A DNA stretch of 64,000 nt from contig NZ_JAKWBF010000001.1 of NCBI RefSeq assembly GCF_022513585.1, positions 124,001-188,000 of the forward strand, read 5' to 3'. Made by a program: the position numbers and the translations under genes. This DNA comes from Gordonia gummivorans (lineage in GTDB: Bacteria > Actinomycetota > Actinomycetes > Mycobacteriales > Mycobacteriaceae). Of the stretch, positions 55,130 to 63,897 are shown in pieces; within the stretch, counting starts at the first letter, position 1; each line of letters starts with the position of its first letter. Under the pieces are notes generated by a model. The model was not told where the DNA came from. It saw only the letters and a list, made by a program, of their open reading frames with translations, and ran no database searches.

Positions 55130-56245
55130 ATGCTCACCGCCCACGACGAACTCCTCTGTCATCAGCTGCCCACCTCGTTCGACCACGTCGACCAGAGCGA
55201 CCTGCGCTGGGTCGAACGCATCGTGATGTACGGCTTCGACAAGTCCGGCGACATCAATGTGATGACCGGCCTCGCCCGATACCCGAATCGCAACGTCACC
55301 GACGCGTACGCGATGATCACCCGACGCGGCGGCGAGACCCGCGTGGTGCGCATGTCCACCGAAATACTGGGCAGCGACACCGGATTGGGCCACTACACGG
55401 TCGGCCCGTACACCTATTCGGTCGAGGAGCCGCTGCGTCGAGTTCGTTCGCAGCTGCGAGCCAACGAGCAGGGTGTCACGCTGGATCTCACGCTCACCGG
55501 CGAATTCCCGGCCTACGAACAGACTCCCGCATTCCACCGCGAGCGTGGCCGGATCAAGGAGGATGCGCGCCGGTTCTATCAGAACGGGCGCGTCGAGGGA
55601 TACATCGAGGTCGACGGGGAACGCCTCGACATCGACCCCGACCGCTGGTGGTTCGGCCGCGACCATTCCTGGGGCGTCCGCAACGGTCCCGGTGGCGGCA
55701 GCCTGCCCGAGGGAACCCACATGCAGCCCGGCGAGATCCCCGACGGCGTCCTGTACTACATGGGAATCTTCCAATTCGACGACCAGATAGTGCATTTCGC
55801 GCAACGCGAGACCAGCACCGGGCAGCGGTGGCAGTTCGAGGGCGAGATCCTCCACCCCATCGACACCGGCCGCCCCGCCGACACCATCATCGACGTCGAA
55901 CACGAGCTGAAATTCCGTGAGCAACGACGCCTGATCGCCGGCGGTGTGTTCACGATCCTGCGCGCCGACCGCTCGTCGACATCGATCGAAGTCGCACCGC
56001 TGTGCGACTTCTGGCCCGGTCTGGCCGGCTATCAGGAGTTCAACGGGTACGCCTCGGGCCATTGGCGCGGAACCGATTTCATCGACGGATTCACCGTCGA
56101 CTCGTCCGACCCCGATGTGGTGGCCCCGGTGAGCCTGGTGTCGGAGACCCTGTGCGAGGTGCGCATGGACGGCAAGGTGGGTCACGGTCTCGTCGAGATG
56201 GTGTTCATGGGTGCCTACCCTCGCTACGGCTACACCGGATGGTGA
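55130..56245 (+). CDS. DUF7064/DUF7065-like protein, module 2
   Basis: A 371-residue paralogue of the protein at 6525-7646. SGDINVMTGLARYPNRNVTD and PDRWWFGRDHSWGVRNGPGG are the shared landmarks; YTYSVEEPLRRVRSQLRAN and SGHWRGTDFIDGFTVD follow. Soluble, unknown function. AGGAAGG lies before ATG 55130. Here it comes first and the phosphotransferase-like gene second, the reverse of module 1. Confidence 0.78.
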   Translation: MLTAHDELLCHQLPTSFDHVDQSDLRWVERIVMYGFDKSGDINVMTGLARYPNRNVTDAYAMITRRGGETRVVRMSTEILGSDTGLGHYTVGPYTYSVEEPLRRVRSQLRANEQGVTLDLTLTGEFPAYEQTPAFHRERGRIKEDARRFYQNGRVEGYIEVDGERLDIDPDRWWFGRDHSWGVRNGPGGGSLPEGTHMQPGEIPDGVLYYMGIFQFDDQIVHFAQRETSTGQRWQFEGEILHPIDTGRPADTIIDVEHELKFREQRRLIAGGVFTILRADRSSTSIEVAPLCDFWPGLAGYQEFNGYASGHWRGTDFIDGFTVDSSDPDVVAPVSLVSETLCEVRMDGKVGHGLVEMVFMGAYPRYGYTGW

Positions 56246-56250
56246 GGGCG

Positions 56251-57324
56251 ATGGATACCGCTCACCGCACCCTGCGCCCCACGCCCGAGCAGCTGCCCGA
56301 CGCAGTGGTCGACATTGTGCGCTCACGCATACCCGGCGCCGAGGACGCACGAATCACCAACTGGCACAGCGCACCCATGGGCCGATCCACCGAAACGTAC
56401 CTCTTCGACGTGGTCGATGTGCGCGGCCGCGACGGACATATCGGCGACGAACCGCTCAGACTGGTGTTGCGACGGCCGCCCGAGTACGCGGTGCTTCCCG
56501 ATTTCGACCTTCGCCGTCAGTATCTGACGATGCAACGCCTCGGTGGATCGGGTGTCCCGGTGCCGACGATGCGCTGGATCGACCCGGACACCGACGCACT
56601 CGGGACGCCTCACTTCGTGATGGACCGCATCGACGGCGTCTCGACGGTCAGCGACATGCCGCCGTATCACCAGGAAGGCATCTACGCCGACACCGACGAC
56701 GCCGGTCGTGCCCGTTACTGGAATGGTTGTGTCGACCTGATCGCCGCAACCCACGCCGTCGACGTCGACCGCCACCGGCTCGGCTTCCTCGCACTCGACG
56801 CATTCGGCGCCGAGCCCGCCGAGCAGGTCATCTCCTTCCTGCGCCACGGTCTCACCTGGGCCGCGGATGGTGCACCGATGAAACCCGCATTCACACAGGC
56901 ACTCTCGTGGTTGGAACAGCACACCTACCAACCGTCGCGCATGACCCTCTGCTGGGGCGACAGCCGCATGTCCAACGTGTTGTACGCGCCGGACAGGACC
57001 CCGGTGGCGGCGGTGGACTGGGAGGTCGCCTACCTCGGCGATCCGGCCGGCGACCTTGCGTGGATGTTCCTCACCGATTGGGTGAGCAGTCCACTGCCCG
57101 ATCACGCTTCGGCCGCCGGCACGCCGAGTCGAGCCGAAACCCTCGACCGCTACGAACAGCTCACCGGCCACCGGGTCGAGAACATGCTGTTCGCCGATGT
57201 CGCAGCCGCGCTGCTGCTGGGCATCGTGCTGATCCGGCTCAACACCTCCCTCGGCCTGGACGGGATCGACCTCACCGACATCTGCGCACAGCGTCTGGAC
57301 CTGGTACTCGGCGGCGGGGTCTGA
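56251..57324 (+). CDS. Phosphotransferase-family (APH/ChoK-like) protein, module 2
   Basis: A 357-residue paralogue of the protein at 5375-6523. The catalytic loop is LCWGDSRMSNVLYA, again WGD with the Asp and Asn retained, followed by VAAVDWEVAYLGDPAGDLAW. ATG 56251 is used; starts at 56239 or 56242 overlap the preceding stop. It is followed 57 bases later by a CitE-like lyase. Substrate unknown: probably a small alcohol or CoA-linked compound, not necessarily an antibiotic. Confidence 0.85.
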   Translation: MDTAHRTLRPTPEQLPDAVVDIVRSRIPGAEDARITNWHSAPMGRSTETYLFDVVDVRGRDGHIGDEPLRLVLRRPPEYAVLPDFDLRRQYLTMQRLGGSGVPVPTMRWIDPDTDALGTPHFVMDRIDGVSTVSDMPPYHQEGIYADTDDAGRARYWNGCVDLIAATHAVDVDRHRLGFLALDAFGAEPAEQVISFLRHGLTWAADGAPMKPAFTQALSWLEQHTYQPSRMTLCWGDSRMSNVLYAPDRTPVAAVDWEVAYLGDPAGDLAWMFLTDWVSSPLPDHASAAGTPSRAETLDRYEQLTGHRVENMLFADVAAALLLGIVLIRLNTSLGLDGIDLTDICAQRLDLVLGGGV

Positions 57325-57381
57325 GTCATGGGGCGGTACGGTCCGAGGTGACCGTCGTGTCCAGACCTCGAGGAGAGACCT

Positions 57382-58338
57382 GTGAGCCGTACCCTGCGTC
57401 CGCGCCGGACCAACCTCGCCGTCCCGGCGTCGAGCACCAAGATGATCGACAAGGCACGGTCACTGGGTACCGATCAGCTGTTCCTCGACCTCGAGGACTC
57501 CTGCGCTCCGTCGATGAAGCCGGTCGCGCGCAAAAACATCGTCGCGGCGCTCGGCGACGGTGACTGGCAAGCACAGATCCGCGGGGTGCGGGTCAACGAC
57601 TGGACCACGCCCTGGACCTATACCGACGTGATCGAGGTGGTCGGCGCCGTCGGGTCGGCGGTCGACGCGATCATCCTCCCCAAGGTGAATCACCCGAATC
57701 AGGTTGCCGCACTCGACATGCTGCTGACCCAGATCGAGAAGACCGAGGGATTCGACGTGGGCCGGATCGGCATCGAGGCGCAGATCGAGGATGCCGCAGG
57801 ACTGATCAAGATCTACGAGATCGCCCAGGCCTCACCGCGACTCGAGAGCATCGTCTTCGGTCCGGGCGATTTCATGGCGAGCATCAACATGAAGTCGCTG
57901 GTGATCGGCGCGCAGCCACCTGGATACGAGATCGCCGACGCCTTCCACCACATCCACATGAGCATCCTGATGGCCTGCCGAGCCAACGACTTGCAGGCCA
58001 TCGACGGCCCGTGGGCACAGATCCGCGATCTGGACGGCTTGCGGCGCAGCGCAACTCAGGTCTCGGCGCTCGGCTTCGACGGCAAGTGGGTGCTGCACCC
58101 CGACCAGATCGGCCCGACCAACGAGATCTTCACGCCCAGCCAGCAGGACTACGACCACGCCGAGAACATTCTCGACGCCTACGCCTTTCACACCTCGGCG
58201 GCCGGCGGTGGACGCGGCGCGGCCATGCTCGGCGACGAGATGATCGACGAGGCGTCCCGCAAGCTCGCGCTCGTCGTCGCAGCAAAGGGCCGGGCCGCCG
58301 GGCTCGACCGCGTCGAGAAGTGGGCTCCCGATCGGTAG
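57382..58338 (+). CDS. CitE-like HpcH/HpaI aldolase (CoA-ester lyase family)
   Basis: A 318-residue TIM-barrel protein. TDQLFLDLEDSCAP, DAIILPKVNHPNQVAAL, RIGIEAQIEDAAGLIKIYEI (Glu metal ligand), SIVFGPGDFMASINM (Asp ligand), and GKWVLHPDQIGPTNEIFTPS are the CitE/malyl-CoA lyase landmarks. Relatives cleave or form beta-hydroxy-acyl-CoA esters such as malyl-CoA or citramalyl-CoA, or act as thioesterases. Start GTG 57382, after GAGGAGAG. It may be the last gene of the second module operon. Confidence 0.85.
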   Translation: MSRTLRPRRTNLAVPASSTKMIDKARSLGTDQLFLDLEDSCAPSMKPVARKNIVAALGDGDWQAQIRGVRVNDWTTPWTYTDVIEVVGAVGSAVDAIILPKVNHPNQVAALDMLLTQIEKTEGFDVGRIGIEAQIEDAAGLIKIYEIAQASPRLESIVFGPGDFMASINMKSLVIGAQPPGYEIADAFHHIHMSILMACRANDLQAIDGPWAQIRDLDGLRRSATQVSALGFDGKWVLHPDQIGPTNEIFTPSQQDYDHAENILDAYAFHTSAAGGGRGAAMLGDEMIDEASRKLALVVAAKGRAAGLDRVEKWAPDR

Positions 58339-58348
58339 TGATGGGCGA

Positions 58349-58504
58349 TCAGTAGTAGTGCGCTCGCCCGCCCACCGCGCGTCCGGTGGCGCCGAGGATC
58401 GCCAGGATGATGCCGATGACCACCAGGACGATGCCGATGGTCCACAGGATCGGGATGCTGAAGATGAACCCGAGGATGAGACAGATGATTCCGAGGATGA
58501 TCAC
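58349..58504 (-). CDS. DUF6131-like small hydrophobic protein
   Basis: A 51-residue protein, too short for most ORF lists. It begins MIILGIICLILGFIFSIPIL (GTG start at 58504), continues WTIGIVLVVIGIILAILGAT, and ends GRAVGGRAHYY. Two membrane helices joined by a short turn, with a Gly-Arg-rich tail, fit the actinobacterial DUF6131 family. A GAGGG motif precedes the GTG. It is convergent with the CitE-like gene and divergent from the LysG-type regulator. Confidence 0.75.
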   Translation of the reverse strand: MIILGIICLILGFIFSIPILWTIGIVLVVIGIILAILGATGRAVGGRAHYY

Positions 58505-58636
58505 GATCGAGCCCTCTCGTTCGGTGGAGATGGCACTCGACGCTGCTGCAAGTACAAGGCGACACTAACCACCTTCGTGCGCTTCGCGGTGGATTTCGGG
58601 GACTTCGGTGCCAAGGTGAGACGCTAAGCTCGCGCC

Positions 58637-59557
58637 GTGGACATCTCGATCGACGGCTTGCGCACCCTGCGCGCCGTTCTCGAGCACGGCACGTTCGAGG
58701 CCGCCGCGACCGAACTGCACGTGACCCCCTCCGCGGTCAGTCAGCGGATCAAGGCGATGGAGGTGGCCGTCGGGCGTGTCCTGGTGCAGCGCACCAAACC
58801 GGCGATCGCGACCGATGACGGCGAGGTGTTGATCCGTCTCGCGAAGCAATGGGAGTTGCTCACGGCCGAAGCGGGTGTCGAACTCATCGGAGACACCCCC
58901 GACAGCGAACGTCCCCGACCCATCCATATACCGATCGGCGGCAACTCGGACTCGCTGGCCACCTGGCTGCTACCCGCCCTGGCACGCATTCACCGTGAGC
59001 ACCCCGTCGTGGTGGAGGTGCTGCGCGACGACGAATCCCGCAACAGCGAGTTCCTGCGCTCGGGAAAGGCGTTGGCCGCCATCACTTCCGATCCGATAGC
59101 GATCCGCGGATGTACCGTGATACCGCTCGGTGTGATGCGCTACGTGCCGGTCGCGACCCCGGAGTTCCTGCGCAAGTGGATGCCCGACGGTCCGACGTCG
59201 GACACGTTGTCGCGCGCGCCGATGGTGTCCTACGACCGCAACGACCACATCCAGCGCACCGTGTTGCGCGCCTACTCGTCACAGGCCTCCGAACCGCCGA
59301 CGATCTACATCCCGGCGTCGGTCGAATACCACCGCGCGGTCGAGATGGGCATGGGATGGGGTGTGGTGCCGCACGCCCAGATCGCCGACGCCCTCGACGC
59401 CGGCCGCGTCGTCAGGTTCCTCGACCCCGACAACCCAGACCCCGACCACGACGTCCCGCTGTACTGGCAGTACTGGAAACTCAGCTCACCGCTGCTCGAC
59501 GCGGTGACCGCCGGGATCGTCGCGGCAGCCCGAGCCGAGCTGCTACCGCTACAGTGA
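58637..59557 (+). CDS. ArgP/LysG-type LysR regulator
   Basis: A 306-residue LysR-family protein. ATELHVTPSAVSQRIKAMEV is the helix-turn-helix and VLVQRTKPAIATDDGEVLIR follows, both very like ArgP/LysG, which controls lysine or arginine export (LysE/ArgO). The usual divergent lysE is absent; only the 51-residue DUF6131 protein lies upstream. The start is GTG 58637. The effector is probably a basic amino acid by family. Confidence 0.87.
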   Translation: MDISIDGLRTLRAVLEHGTFEAAATELHVTPSAVSQRIKAMEVAVGRVLVQRTKPAIATDDGEVLIRLAKQWELLTAEAGVELIGDTPDSERPRPIHIPIGGNSDSLATWLLPALARIHREHPVVVEVLRDDESRNSEFLRSGKALAAITSDPIAIRGCTVIPLGVMRYVPVATPEFLRKWMPDGPTSDTLSRAPMVSYDRNDHIQRTVLRAYSSQASEPPTIYIPASVEYHRAVEMGMGWGVVPHAQIADALDAGRVVRFLDPDNPDPDHDVPLYWQYWKLSSPLLDAVTAGIVAAARAELLPLQ

Positions 59558-59965
59558 CCTTGCTGCCGGCCTCGGAACCACCGTCTCGGCGCACACGGAC
59601 GCTTCCCGCGCCAGGGGTGCTGGCGACATATGCTCGTCGAGCCCGCGATGTCGATCGACACGTTCCGCGGAACGCGCCACACGCTCCCGGCACCCTCAGA
59701 GGAAGAAACTCGTCCCCTATCCCTGGAGTCCTCCCCGCGAATTTTCTCGCGGACGACTCAACAAGCAGGGGCAGAAAGTAGGGGAAGAACCTTCCCTACT
59801 TTCAGTGGCCCGGCGGCGCGCTGACGTGACCCGGTCGCCTGCCCTTCGGGGCCATCCCTCGGCCGGCGCCTCGGGCACCTCCGGGACCTGTGGGGGTGGT
59901 GGGGGTGGTGGACGCTTACGCGCAGTTCAGAGCGTTTGTCACCCAACTCTTCGGATCAGCGGTGA
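59558..59965. other. 408-bp intergenic region with dispersed repeat
   Basis: No convincing gene. It separates the LysG-type gene from the convergent AcuI/YhdH-type reductase and contains copy B of the dispersed palindromic element. A short GGT/GGG-rich stretch (about 59890-59912) follows it. Confidence 0.6.
59701..59803 (+). repeat. Dispersed palindromic element, copy B
   Basis: It matches copy A (43984-44070, opposite strand) along 59701-59758: GGAAGAA, CGTCCCCTATCC, TGGAGTC, then GACGACT. The second part is a strong hairpin, GAAAGTAGGG (59774-59783) to CCCTACTTTC (59794-59803), with inner GAAG/CTTC pairing. It lies between convergent genes, where it could act as a terminator. Confidence 0.75.
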
Positions 59966-60949
59966 CTACACCTCTATGACGACTCGTCCGCGGATCTGAC
60001 CGTCGAGGATCTTCGCCGCCAGCGCCGGAATCTCGTCGAATCCGGCGTTGACCGCAACGCGCTGTAGCTCGTCGACGGTGAGCGCCTCGTCGAGACGTGC
60101 CCAGGCCGCGCGTCGTAGTTCGATGGGGGCGTTGACGGAGTCGACACCGAGCAGAGCCACATTGCGCAGGATGAACGGCATGACGGTGGTGGCCAGGCCG
60201 GGTCCGCCGGCGAGGCCGCAGGCGGCGACCGCACCCGAGTAGCGGATCTGCGGCAGGATGTTGGCCAGCGTGACCCCGCCCACGCTGTCGACGGCGGCCG
60301 CCCACCGTTCCTTGGCGAGGGGTCGGGGCTCGCCGGTGAGGGTGTCGCGCTCGACGATCTCGGATGCGCCCAGTTCACGGAGGTAGTCGTGCTCGTCTGC
60401 CTTGCCCGTCGACGCGTGCACCTCGTAGCCCAGGCGCGACAGGATGGACACCGCGAAGCTGCCGACGCCGCCGGTCGCCCCGGTGACCAGCACCGGTCCT
60501 TGATCTGGTGAGACCCCCGCGGCCTCGAGCCGCAGCACGCACAGCATCGCCGTCAGACCGCCGGTTCCGACTGCCATCGATCCCCACAAACCGAGTTGGA
60601 CAGGAACCGGGAGAACTGCTGCCGCATCCACCCGCTGGTACCCGGAATAGCCGCCGTCGCGCGTCTCCGACAGGCCGGCGCCGGTGAGGACCACCTGCTG
60701 GCCCGCCGTGAAGCCCGCGGCATCGTCCACGACATCACCCGCGAGGTCGATGCCACAGGTGAGCGGAAAGCTCCGGACCACACCAGGTTTGCCGAGGATG
60801 GCCAGACCGTCCTTGTAGTTCAGCGTCGAGTAGCGCACCTGTACGAGTAGGTCACCGTCGGCGAGATCATCGGCGCCGAGTGTGACGAGTTGGGCGGGTT
60901 CCTTGGCGGCGAGAGCCCGATATGCGGTGAAGGACGGGATCGTTGTCAT
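59966..60949 (-). CDS. AcuI/YhdH-type MDR oxidoreductase (acrylyl-CoA reductase family)
   Basis: A 327-residue zinc-independent medium-chain reductase. YSTLNYKDGLAILGKPGVVR, FPLTCGIDLAGDVV, VLVTGATGGVGSFAVSILSR (NADPH motif) and RYSGAVAACGLAGGPGL fit YhdH/AcuI, which reduces acryloyl-CoA to propionyl-CoA with NADPH. CAGGAG lies six bases before ATG 60949. It is divergent from the Ddn-like gene. Confidence 0.87.
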   Translation of the reverse strand: MTTIPSFTAYRALAAKEPAQLVTLGADDLADGDLLVQVRYSTLNYKDGLAILGKPGVVRSFPLTCGIDLAGDVVDDAAGFTAGQQVVLTGAGLSETRDGGYSGYQRVDAAAVLPVPVQLGLWGSMAVGTGGLTAMLCVLRLEAAGVSPDQGPVLVTGATGGVGSFAVSILSRLGYEVHASTGKADEHDYLRELGASEIVERDTLTGEPRPLAKERWAAAVDSVGGVTLANILPQIRYSGAVAACGLAGGPGLATTVMPFILRNVALLGVDSVNAPIELRRAAWARLDEALTVDELQRVAVNAGFDEIPALAAKILDGQIRGRVVIEV

Positions 60950-61019
60950 CGTGCGCTCCTGAAACGTCGGTGTCGTGAAGGCGGTGATGGTCGGTCGGTA
61001 TTCGTGGCAGGGTGCAGGT

Positions 61020-61463
61020 ATGGCTTCAGTCGACAACCTCCACGGCGATGCACATGTCGAGCGGTACCTCGAAACCGACGGCGAGGACGGTTACCACTGG
61101 AACGGTACCCAAATCCTCATCCTCTTCACCAAGGGGCGAAAAACCGGGGCCGAGCGCAAACACGCACTCATCTTCCGACCGTGGGGTGAGGACGCGTTTC
61201 TGGTAGTCGCCTCCAAGGGCGGCACCGATGAGCCGCCCGCGTGGTTCCTCAATCTGGAGTCCAACCCCGACGCCGAGATCCAGGTCAAGGACGAGCGCAT
61301 TCCGGTGCACTTCCGCGTCGCCACCGACGAAGAGAAGCCGGCCATGTGGGCCAAGATGACCGAGGTCTGGCCCGACTACGACGAGTACCAGAAGAAGACC
61401 GAGCGGGTGATCCCGATCGTGGTGCTCGAGCGCGCGTCGACACTCGAACGCGAATCCGGCTAG
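61020..61463 (+). CDS. Ddn-like deazaflavin (F420)-dependent nitroreductase-family protein
   Basis: A 147-residue split-barrel protein. The motifs HVERYLETDGEDGYHWNG, ILILFTKGRKTGAERKHALI, FLVVASKGGTDEPPAWFLNL and VWPDYDEYQKKTERVIPIVV are the landmarks of the mycobacterial Ddn family, which uses F420H2 to reduce quinones or nitro compounds. The start ATG 61020 gives the usual N-terminus; GTG 60975 would add 15 residues. F420 use supports the actinobacterial assignment. Confidence 0.87.
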   Translation: MASVDNLHGDAHVERYLETDGEDGYHWNGTQILILFTKGRKTGAERKHALIFRPWGEDAFLVVASKGGTDEPPAWFLNLESNPDAEIQVKDERIPVHFRVATDEEKPAMWAKMTEVWPDYDEYQKKTERVIPIVVLERASTLERESG

Positions 61464-61480
61464 CCGACGCATCCAACGCG

Positions 61481-61496
61481 GCGCCCCTTCGGGCGC
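61481..61496. terminator. GC-rich hairpin, likely bidirectional terminator
   Basis: GCGCCC-CTTC-GGGCGC forms a six-base GC stem with a tetraloop, without a U-tract. It lies between the convergent Ddn-like and SHOCT-protein genes, 17 bases after the first stop codon. Confidence 0.5.
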
Positions 61497-61510
61497 ACCC
61501 TCCGAGCGCC

Positions 61511-61597
61511 TCAGCGAACTCGCGCGAAATAGGTGCGCAACCCGACCGCCGAAACGGCCGACGCCGCAACCACATACGGCACCACCGGGACGCTCAC
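61511..61597 (-). CDS. Possible 28-residue hydrophobic microprotein coupled to the SHOCT gene
   Basis: A GTG at 61597 overlaps the TGA of the SHOCT-domain gene (GTGA), the layout of coupled translation. The peptide starts MSVPVVPYVVAASAVSAVGL and ends RTYFARVR: one short hydrophobic helix with a basic end. No known family. The only support is the overlap and composition; it could be chance. Confidence 0.3.
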   Translation of the reverse strand: MSVPVVPYVVAASAVSAVGLRTYFARVR

Positions 61598-62418
61598 AAC
61601 CGACCGAGCAGTTCGGCCTTCTTCTGAGCGAACTCGTCGTCGGACAGGATGCCGCGCTGATGCAGTCCGGCCAGCGACTCGATGGCCGCGACGATGGCGT
61701 CGGCGTCGGATCCACCCGATGGTGCCGGGGCGTCGAACTGCGGGGCCGGGGCGTACTGGGGTTCGGGCGCGTACTGGGGTTCCGGAGCGTATTGGGGTTC
61801 GGCCGCATGGCGTGGAGCCGGTGCCGCGACAGGAGTGTCGACGATGGCCTGCGTGCCGAGTTCGGTGAGGCTGGAAGTGTCGAAGGTGCCGAACTGGCTG
61901 GTGAAGCTCAACGTGCCTGACATCCCGCCCTGCTGTTGCTGGACGCCGCCGATCTGATGGTCGCCGGTATCGAAAACCCTTGTGACACCATTGAACTCGA
62001 TGGCGAGTCGACGGGTGCCGGGGAAGATCGCGTACCGTGCGCCGTTCTGCGAGCCCGTCGAACTGGGCACGCCGAGGTCGCCGGGCCACCAGTTGTTGGC
62101 GGTGAATCCACCGAACCCGACGTTTGCGGCCGGAGTCGGCGGGAACACGGTGGTGGTGGCGAGCAGCTGCGACAACTCGTTGCAGAGACCATCGACGCGC
62201 GCCTTGAGCGCGTTGTCGAACATGTTGCCGACCATCGTCATGCCACCACGCATCCACTGCCCGGAACCACCGAGTTCGGGAATGGAGAATTGCGCCATCG
62301 TGCCGCCACCGTTGTTCACGGCGAACAGCATGGCCAGCACCGCGTCGCGGGACAGCCCGTAGCGCTGCGCGATGTCGGATACGGCCTGCTCGGCTTCGGG
62401 GGTGACCGTTGCCTCCAT
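61594..62418 (-). CDS. SHOCT-domain protein with a Pro-Gln-Tyr-Ala-Pro-Glu repeat linker
   Basis: A 274-residue protein. The C-terminal SHOCT domain is IESLAGLHQRGILSDDEFAQ and KKAELLGRL. A low-complexity linker (PQYAPEPQYAPEPQYAPAPQ, about residues 210-229) precedes it. The N-terminal part has a helical VSDIAQRYGLSRDAVLAMLF segment and a beta-rich middle (FNGVTRVFDTGDHQIGG). The role is unknown; SHOCT domains often mediate oligomerisation. ATG 62418 is used. It is divergent from the DUF1206 protein. Confidence 0.8.
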   Translation of the reverse strand: MEATVTPEAEQAVSDIAQRYGLSRDAVLAMLFAVNNGGGTMAQFSIPELGGSGQWMRGGMTMVGNMFDNALKARVDGLCNELSQLLATTTVFPPTPAANVGFGGFTANNWWPGDLGVPSSTGSQNGARYAIFPGTRRLAIEFNGVTRVFDTGDHQIGGVQQQQGGMSGTLSFTSQFGTFDTSSLTELGTQAIVDTPVAAPAPRHAAEPQYAPEPQYAPEPQYAPAPQFDAPAPSGGSDADAIVAAIESLAGLHQRGILSDDEFAQKKAELLGRL

Positions 62419-62564
62419 GGTGAGACTCTTTCGTCGGCGGGAGAACCTGAGGCCACCACTATACGAGCAGGCACCCAACCGCTCTCACCGACGCGGATCG
62501 CGTGGACTCACCTCGACTCGTGGTCGAATCCGGTGGTCGCGAGATATCTGCGCCCGATGGTGTT

Positions 62565-62585
62565 CCACTGGAGTCAGGTCAGTGG
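62565..62585. promoter_or_regulatory. Inverted repeat upstream of the DUF1206 gene
   Basis: CCACTG (62565-62570) and CAGTGG (62580-62585) are perfect inverted arms over nine bases, 29 bases before the DUF1206 start. Possible operator. Confidence 0.3.
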
Positions 62586-62614
62586 GGACAAGTGACGACG
62601 ACAGGGGTGATTCA

Positions 62615-63430
62615 GTGTCCGAGATCGCCGAGAAGGCGGCCGAGCGCACATGGTTCGAGAACGCGGCCCGAGCAGGCCAGTTCGCCAGCGGATGCGTGCA
62701 CATCCTGATCGCCTACATCATTCTCCGCCTCGCGTTCGGGGGTGGTGGCAACGCCGATCAGTCCGGGGCGCTGGGCATCTTCGCGGAATCCGCCGGCGGT
62801 CGAATCGCCCTGTGGCTGGCGGTGATCGTGTTCGCGGCGCTCGCGCTGTGGCGCATCGTCGAAGCCATCCTCGGGCCGCACCCCGGCGAGTCCCGACCCA
62901 GCAATTCCCACGGGGACGAGGACACTGGATGGACCGATCGCGCCAAAGCCCTGGGCCTGGCCGCGGTCTACATCGCCTTCGCCTATTCGGCCGCGCAGTT
63001 CGCGCTGGGCCACGGCCAATCCAGCGGGCAGCAGAATGCCGGGCTCAGTGCGCGGCTCATGGGTTCCACCGGCGGCAAGGCCCTGCTCGTGGTGGTGGGA
63101 CTCGTGGTGATCGCCATCGGTGGCTACCACATCTACAAGGGTGCGACGCGTCGCTTCCTCGACGATCTCAAGCGTGGTGGCGACTCCCCGCTGATCGTGT
63201 GGTCCGGAGTGATCGGGTACGTCGCGAAGGGCGCAGCACTCACCGGTGCGGGCGTCCTCGTCATCGTCGCGGCCGTCCGTGCCGACCCGGCCAAGGCCAC
63301 CGGGATCGACGGTGCCGTGAAGACACTCGCGGGTCTACCGGCCGGACAATTGTTGCTCGTGCTCGCGGCATTCGGCATCGCCGCATACGGCTTCTATTCG
63401 TTCGTGATGGCGCGCCACGCACGCATGTGA
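62615..63430 (+). CDS. DUF1206 membrane protein
   Basis: A 271-residue protein with six helices arranged as three related two-helix units. Each begins with a short Ala/Gly-rich segment: AARAGQFASGCVHILIAYII, KALGLAAVYIAFAYSAAQFA and IGYVAKGAALTGAGVLVIVA. This internal threefold repeat is the DUF1206 signature in actinobacteria. Function is unknown. Start GTG 62615 follows an AGGGG stretch. Confidence 0.85.
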   Translation: MSEIAEKAAERTWFENAARAGQFASGCVHILIAYIILRLAFGGGGNADQSGALGIFAESAGGRIALWLAVIVFAALALWRIVEAILGPHPGESRPSNSHGDEDTGWTDRAKALGLAAVYIAFAYSAAQFALGHGQSSGQQNAGLSARLMGSTGGKALLVVVGLVVIAIGGYHIYKGATRRFLDDLKRGGDSPLIVWSGVIGYVAKGAALTGAGVLVIVAAVRADPAKATGIDGAVKTLAGLPAGQLLLVLAAFGIAAYGFYSFVMARHARM

Positions 63431-63432
63431 CG

Positions 63433-63897
63433 TCAGCGTCCCTGCTTGTCGCAGCCGGGTGCGGGCGCATCCTCGAACAGCGGCTTGCTCAGCGGGATCA
63501 GATACAGCACGTCGAGGACCACGGGCACCGACCCAAGGTTGCGTCCTACGTGCGTATTCGCCTGCCCCTTGGGCTCTTTGATGATGTCGCCGGTCCGATA
63601 TACCACTGGCACACAATCCGCGCCGGGGTGGGTGAGGGTGCCCGATCGGACAAGTCCCACGAGGTTGCCGTCGTGGTAGTGCCAGCCGGTGGTCCCACCG
63701 GGCGCGATCGTGATCTCCCGCACCACGACGTGCACTCCGTCGGGCACAAAGGGCAGCAAGCCCGCCGGGATGTCGCCCTCGGCCAGGGTGACCGCGGTGA
63801 CTCCTGACGAGGGGGTCGCGCTCGCGAGCGCCGGGACGCCGCACGCGATGACCACTGCCGCCGCGGGGGCGAACACCAACCGTGCGAGTGAGTTCAT
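63433..63897 (-). CDS. Secreted cupin-domain protein
   Basis: A 154-residue protein. The signal peptide is LARLVFAPAAAVVIACGVPALASA, with cleavage probably after ASA. The cupin core follows: IAPGGTTGWHYHDGNLVGLV (two His ligands), GTLTHPGADCVP, TGDIIKEP and NTHVGRNLG. The metal-binding His pair is conserved in WHYH. Reaction unknown. It ends two bases from the convergent DUF1206 gene. The 103 bases after its start codon, to the window end, hold no visible gene. Confidence 0.85.
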   Translation of the reverse strand: MNSLARLVFAPAAAVVIACGVPALASATPSSGVTAVTLAEGDIPAGLLPFVPDGVHVVVREITIAPGGTTGWHYHDGNLVGLVRSGTLTHPGADCVPVVYRTGDIIKEPKGQANTHVGRNLGSVPVVLDVLYLIPLSKPLFEDAPAPGCDKQGR

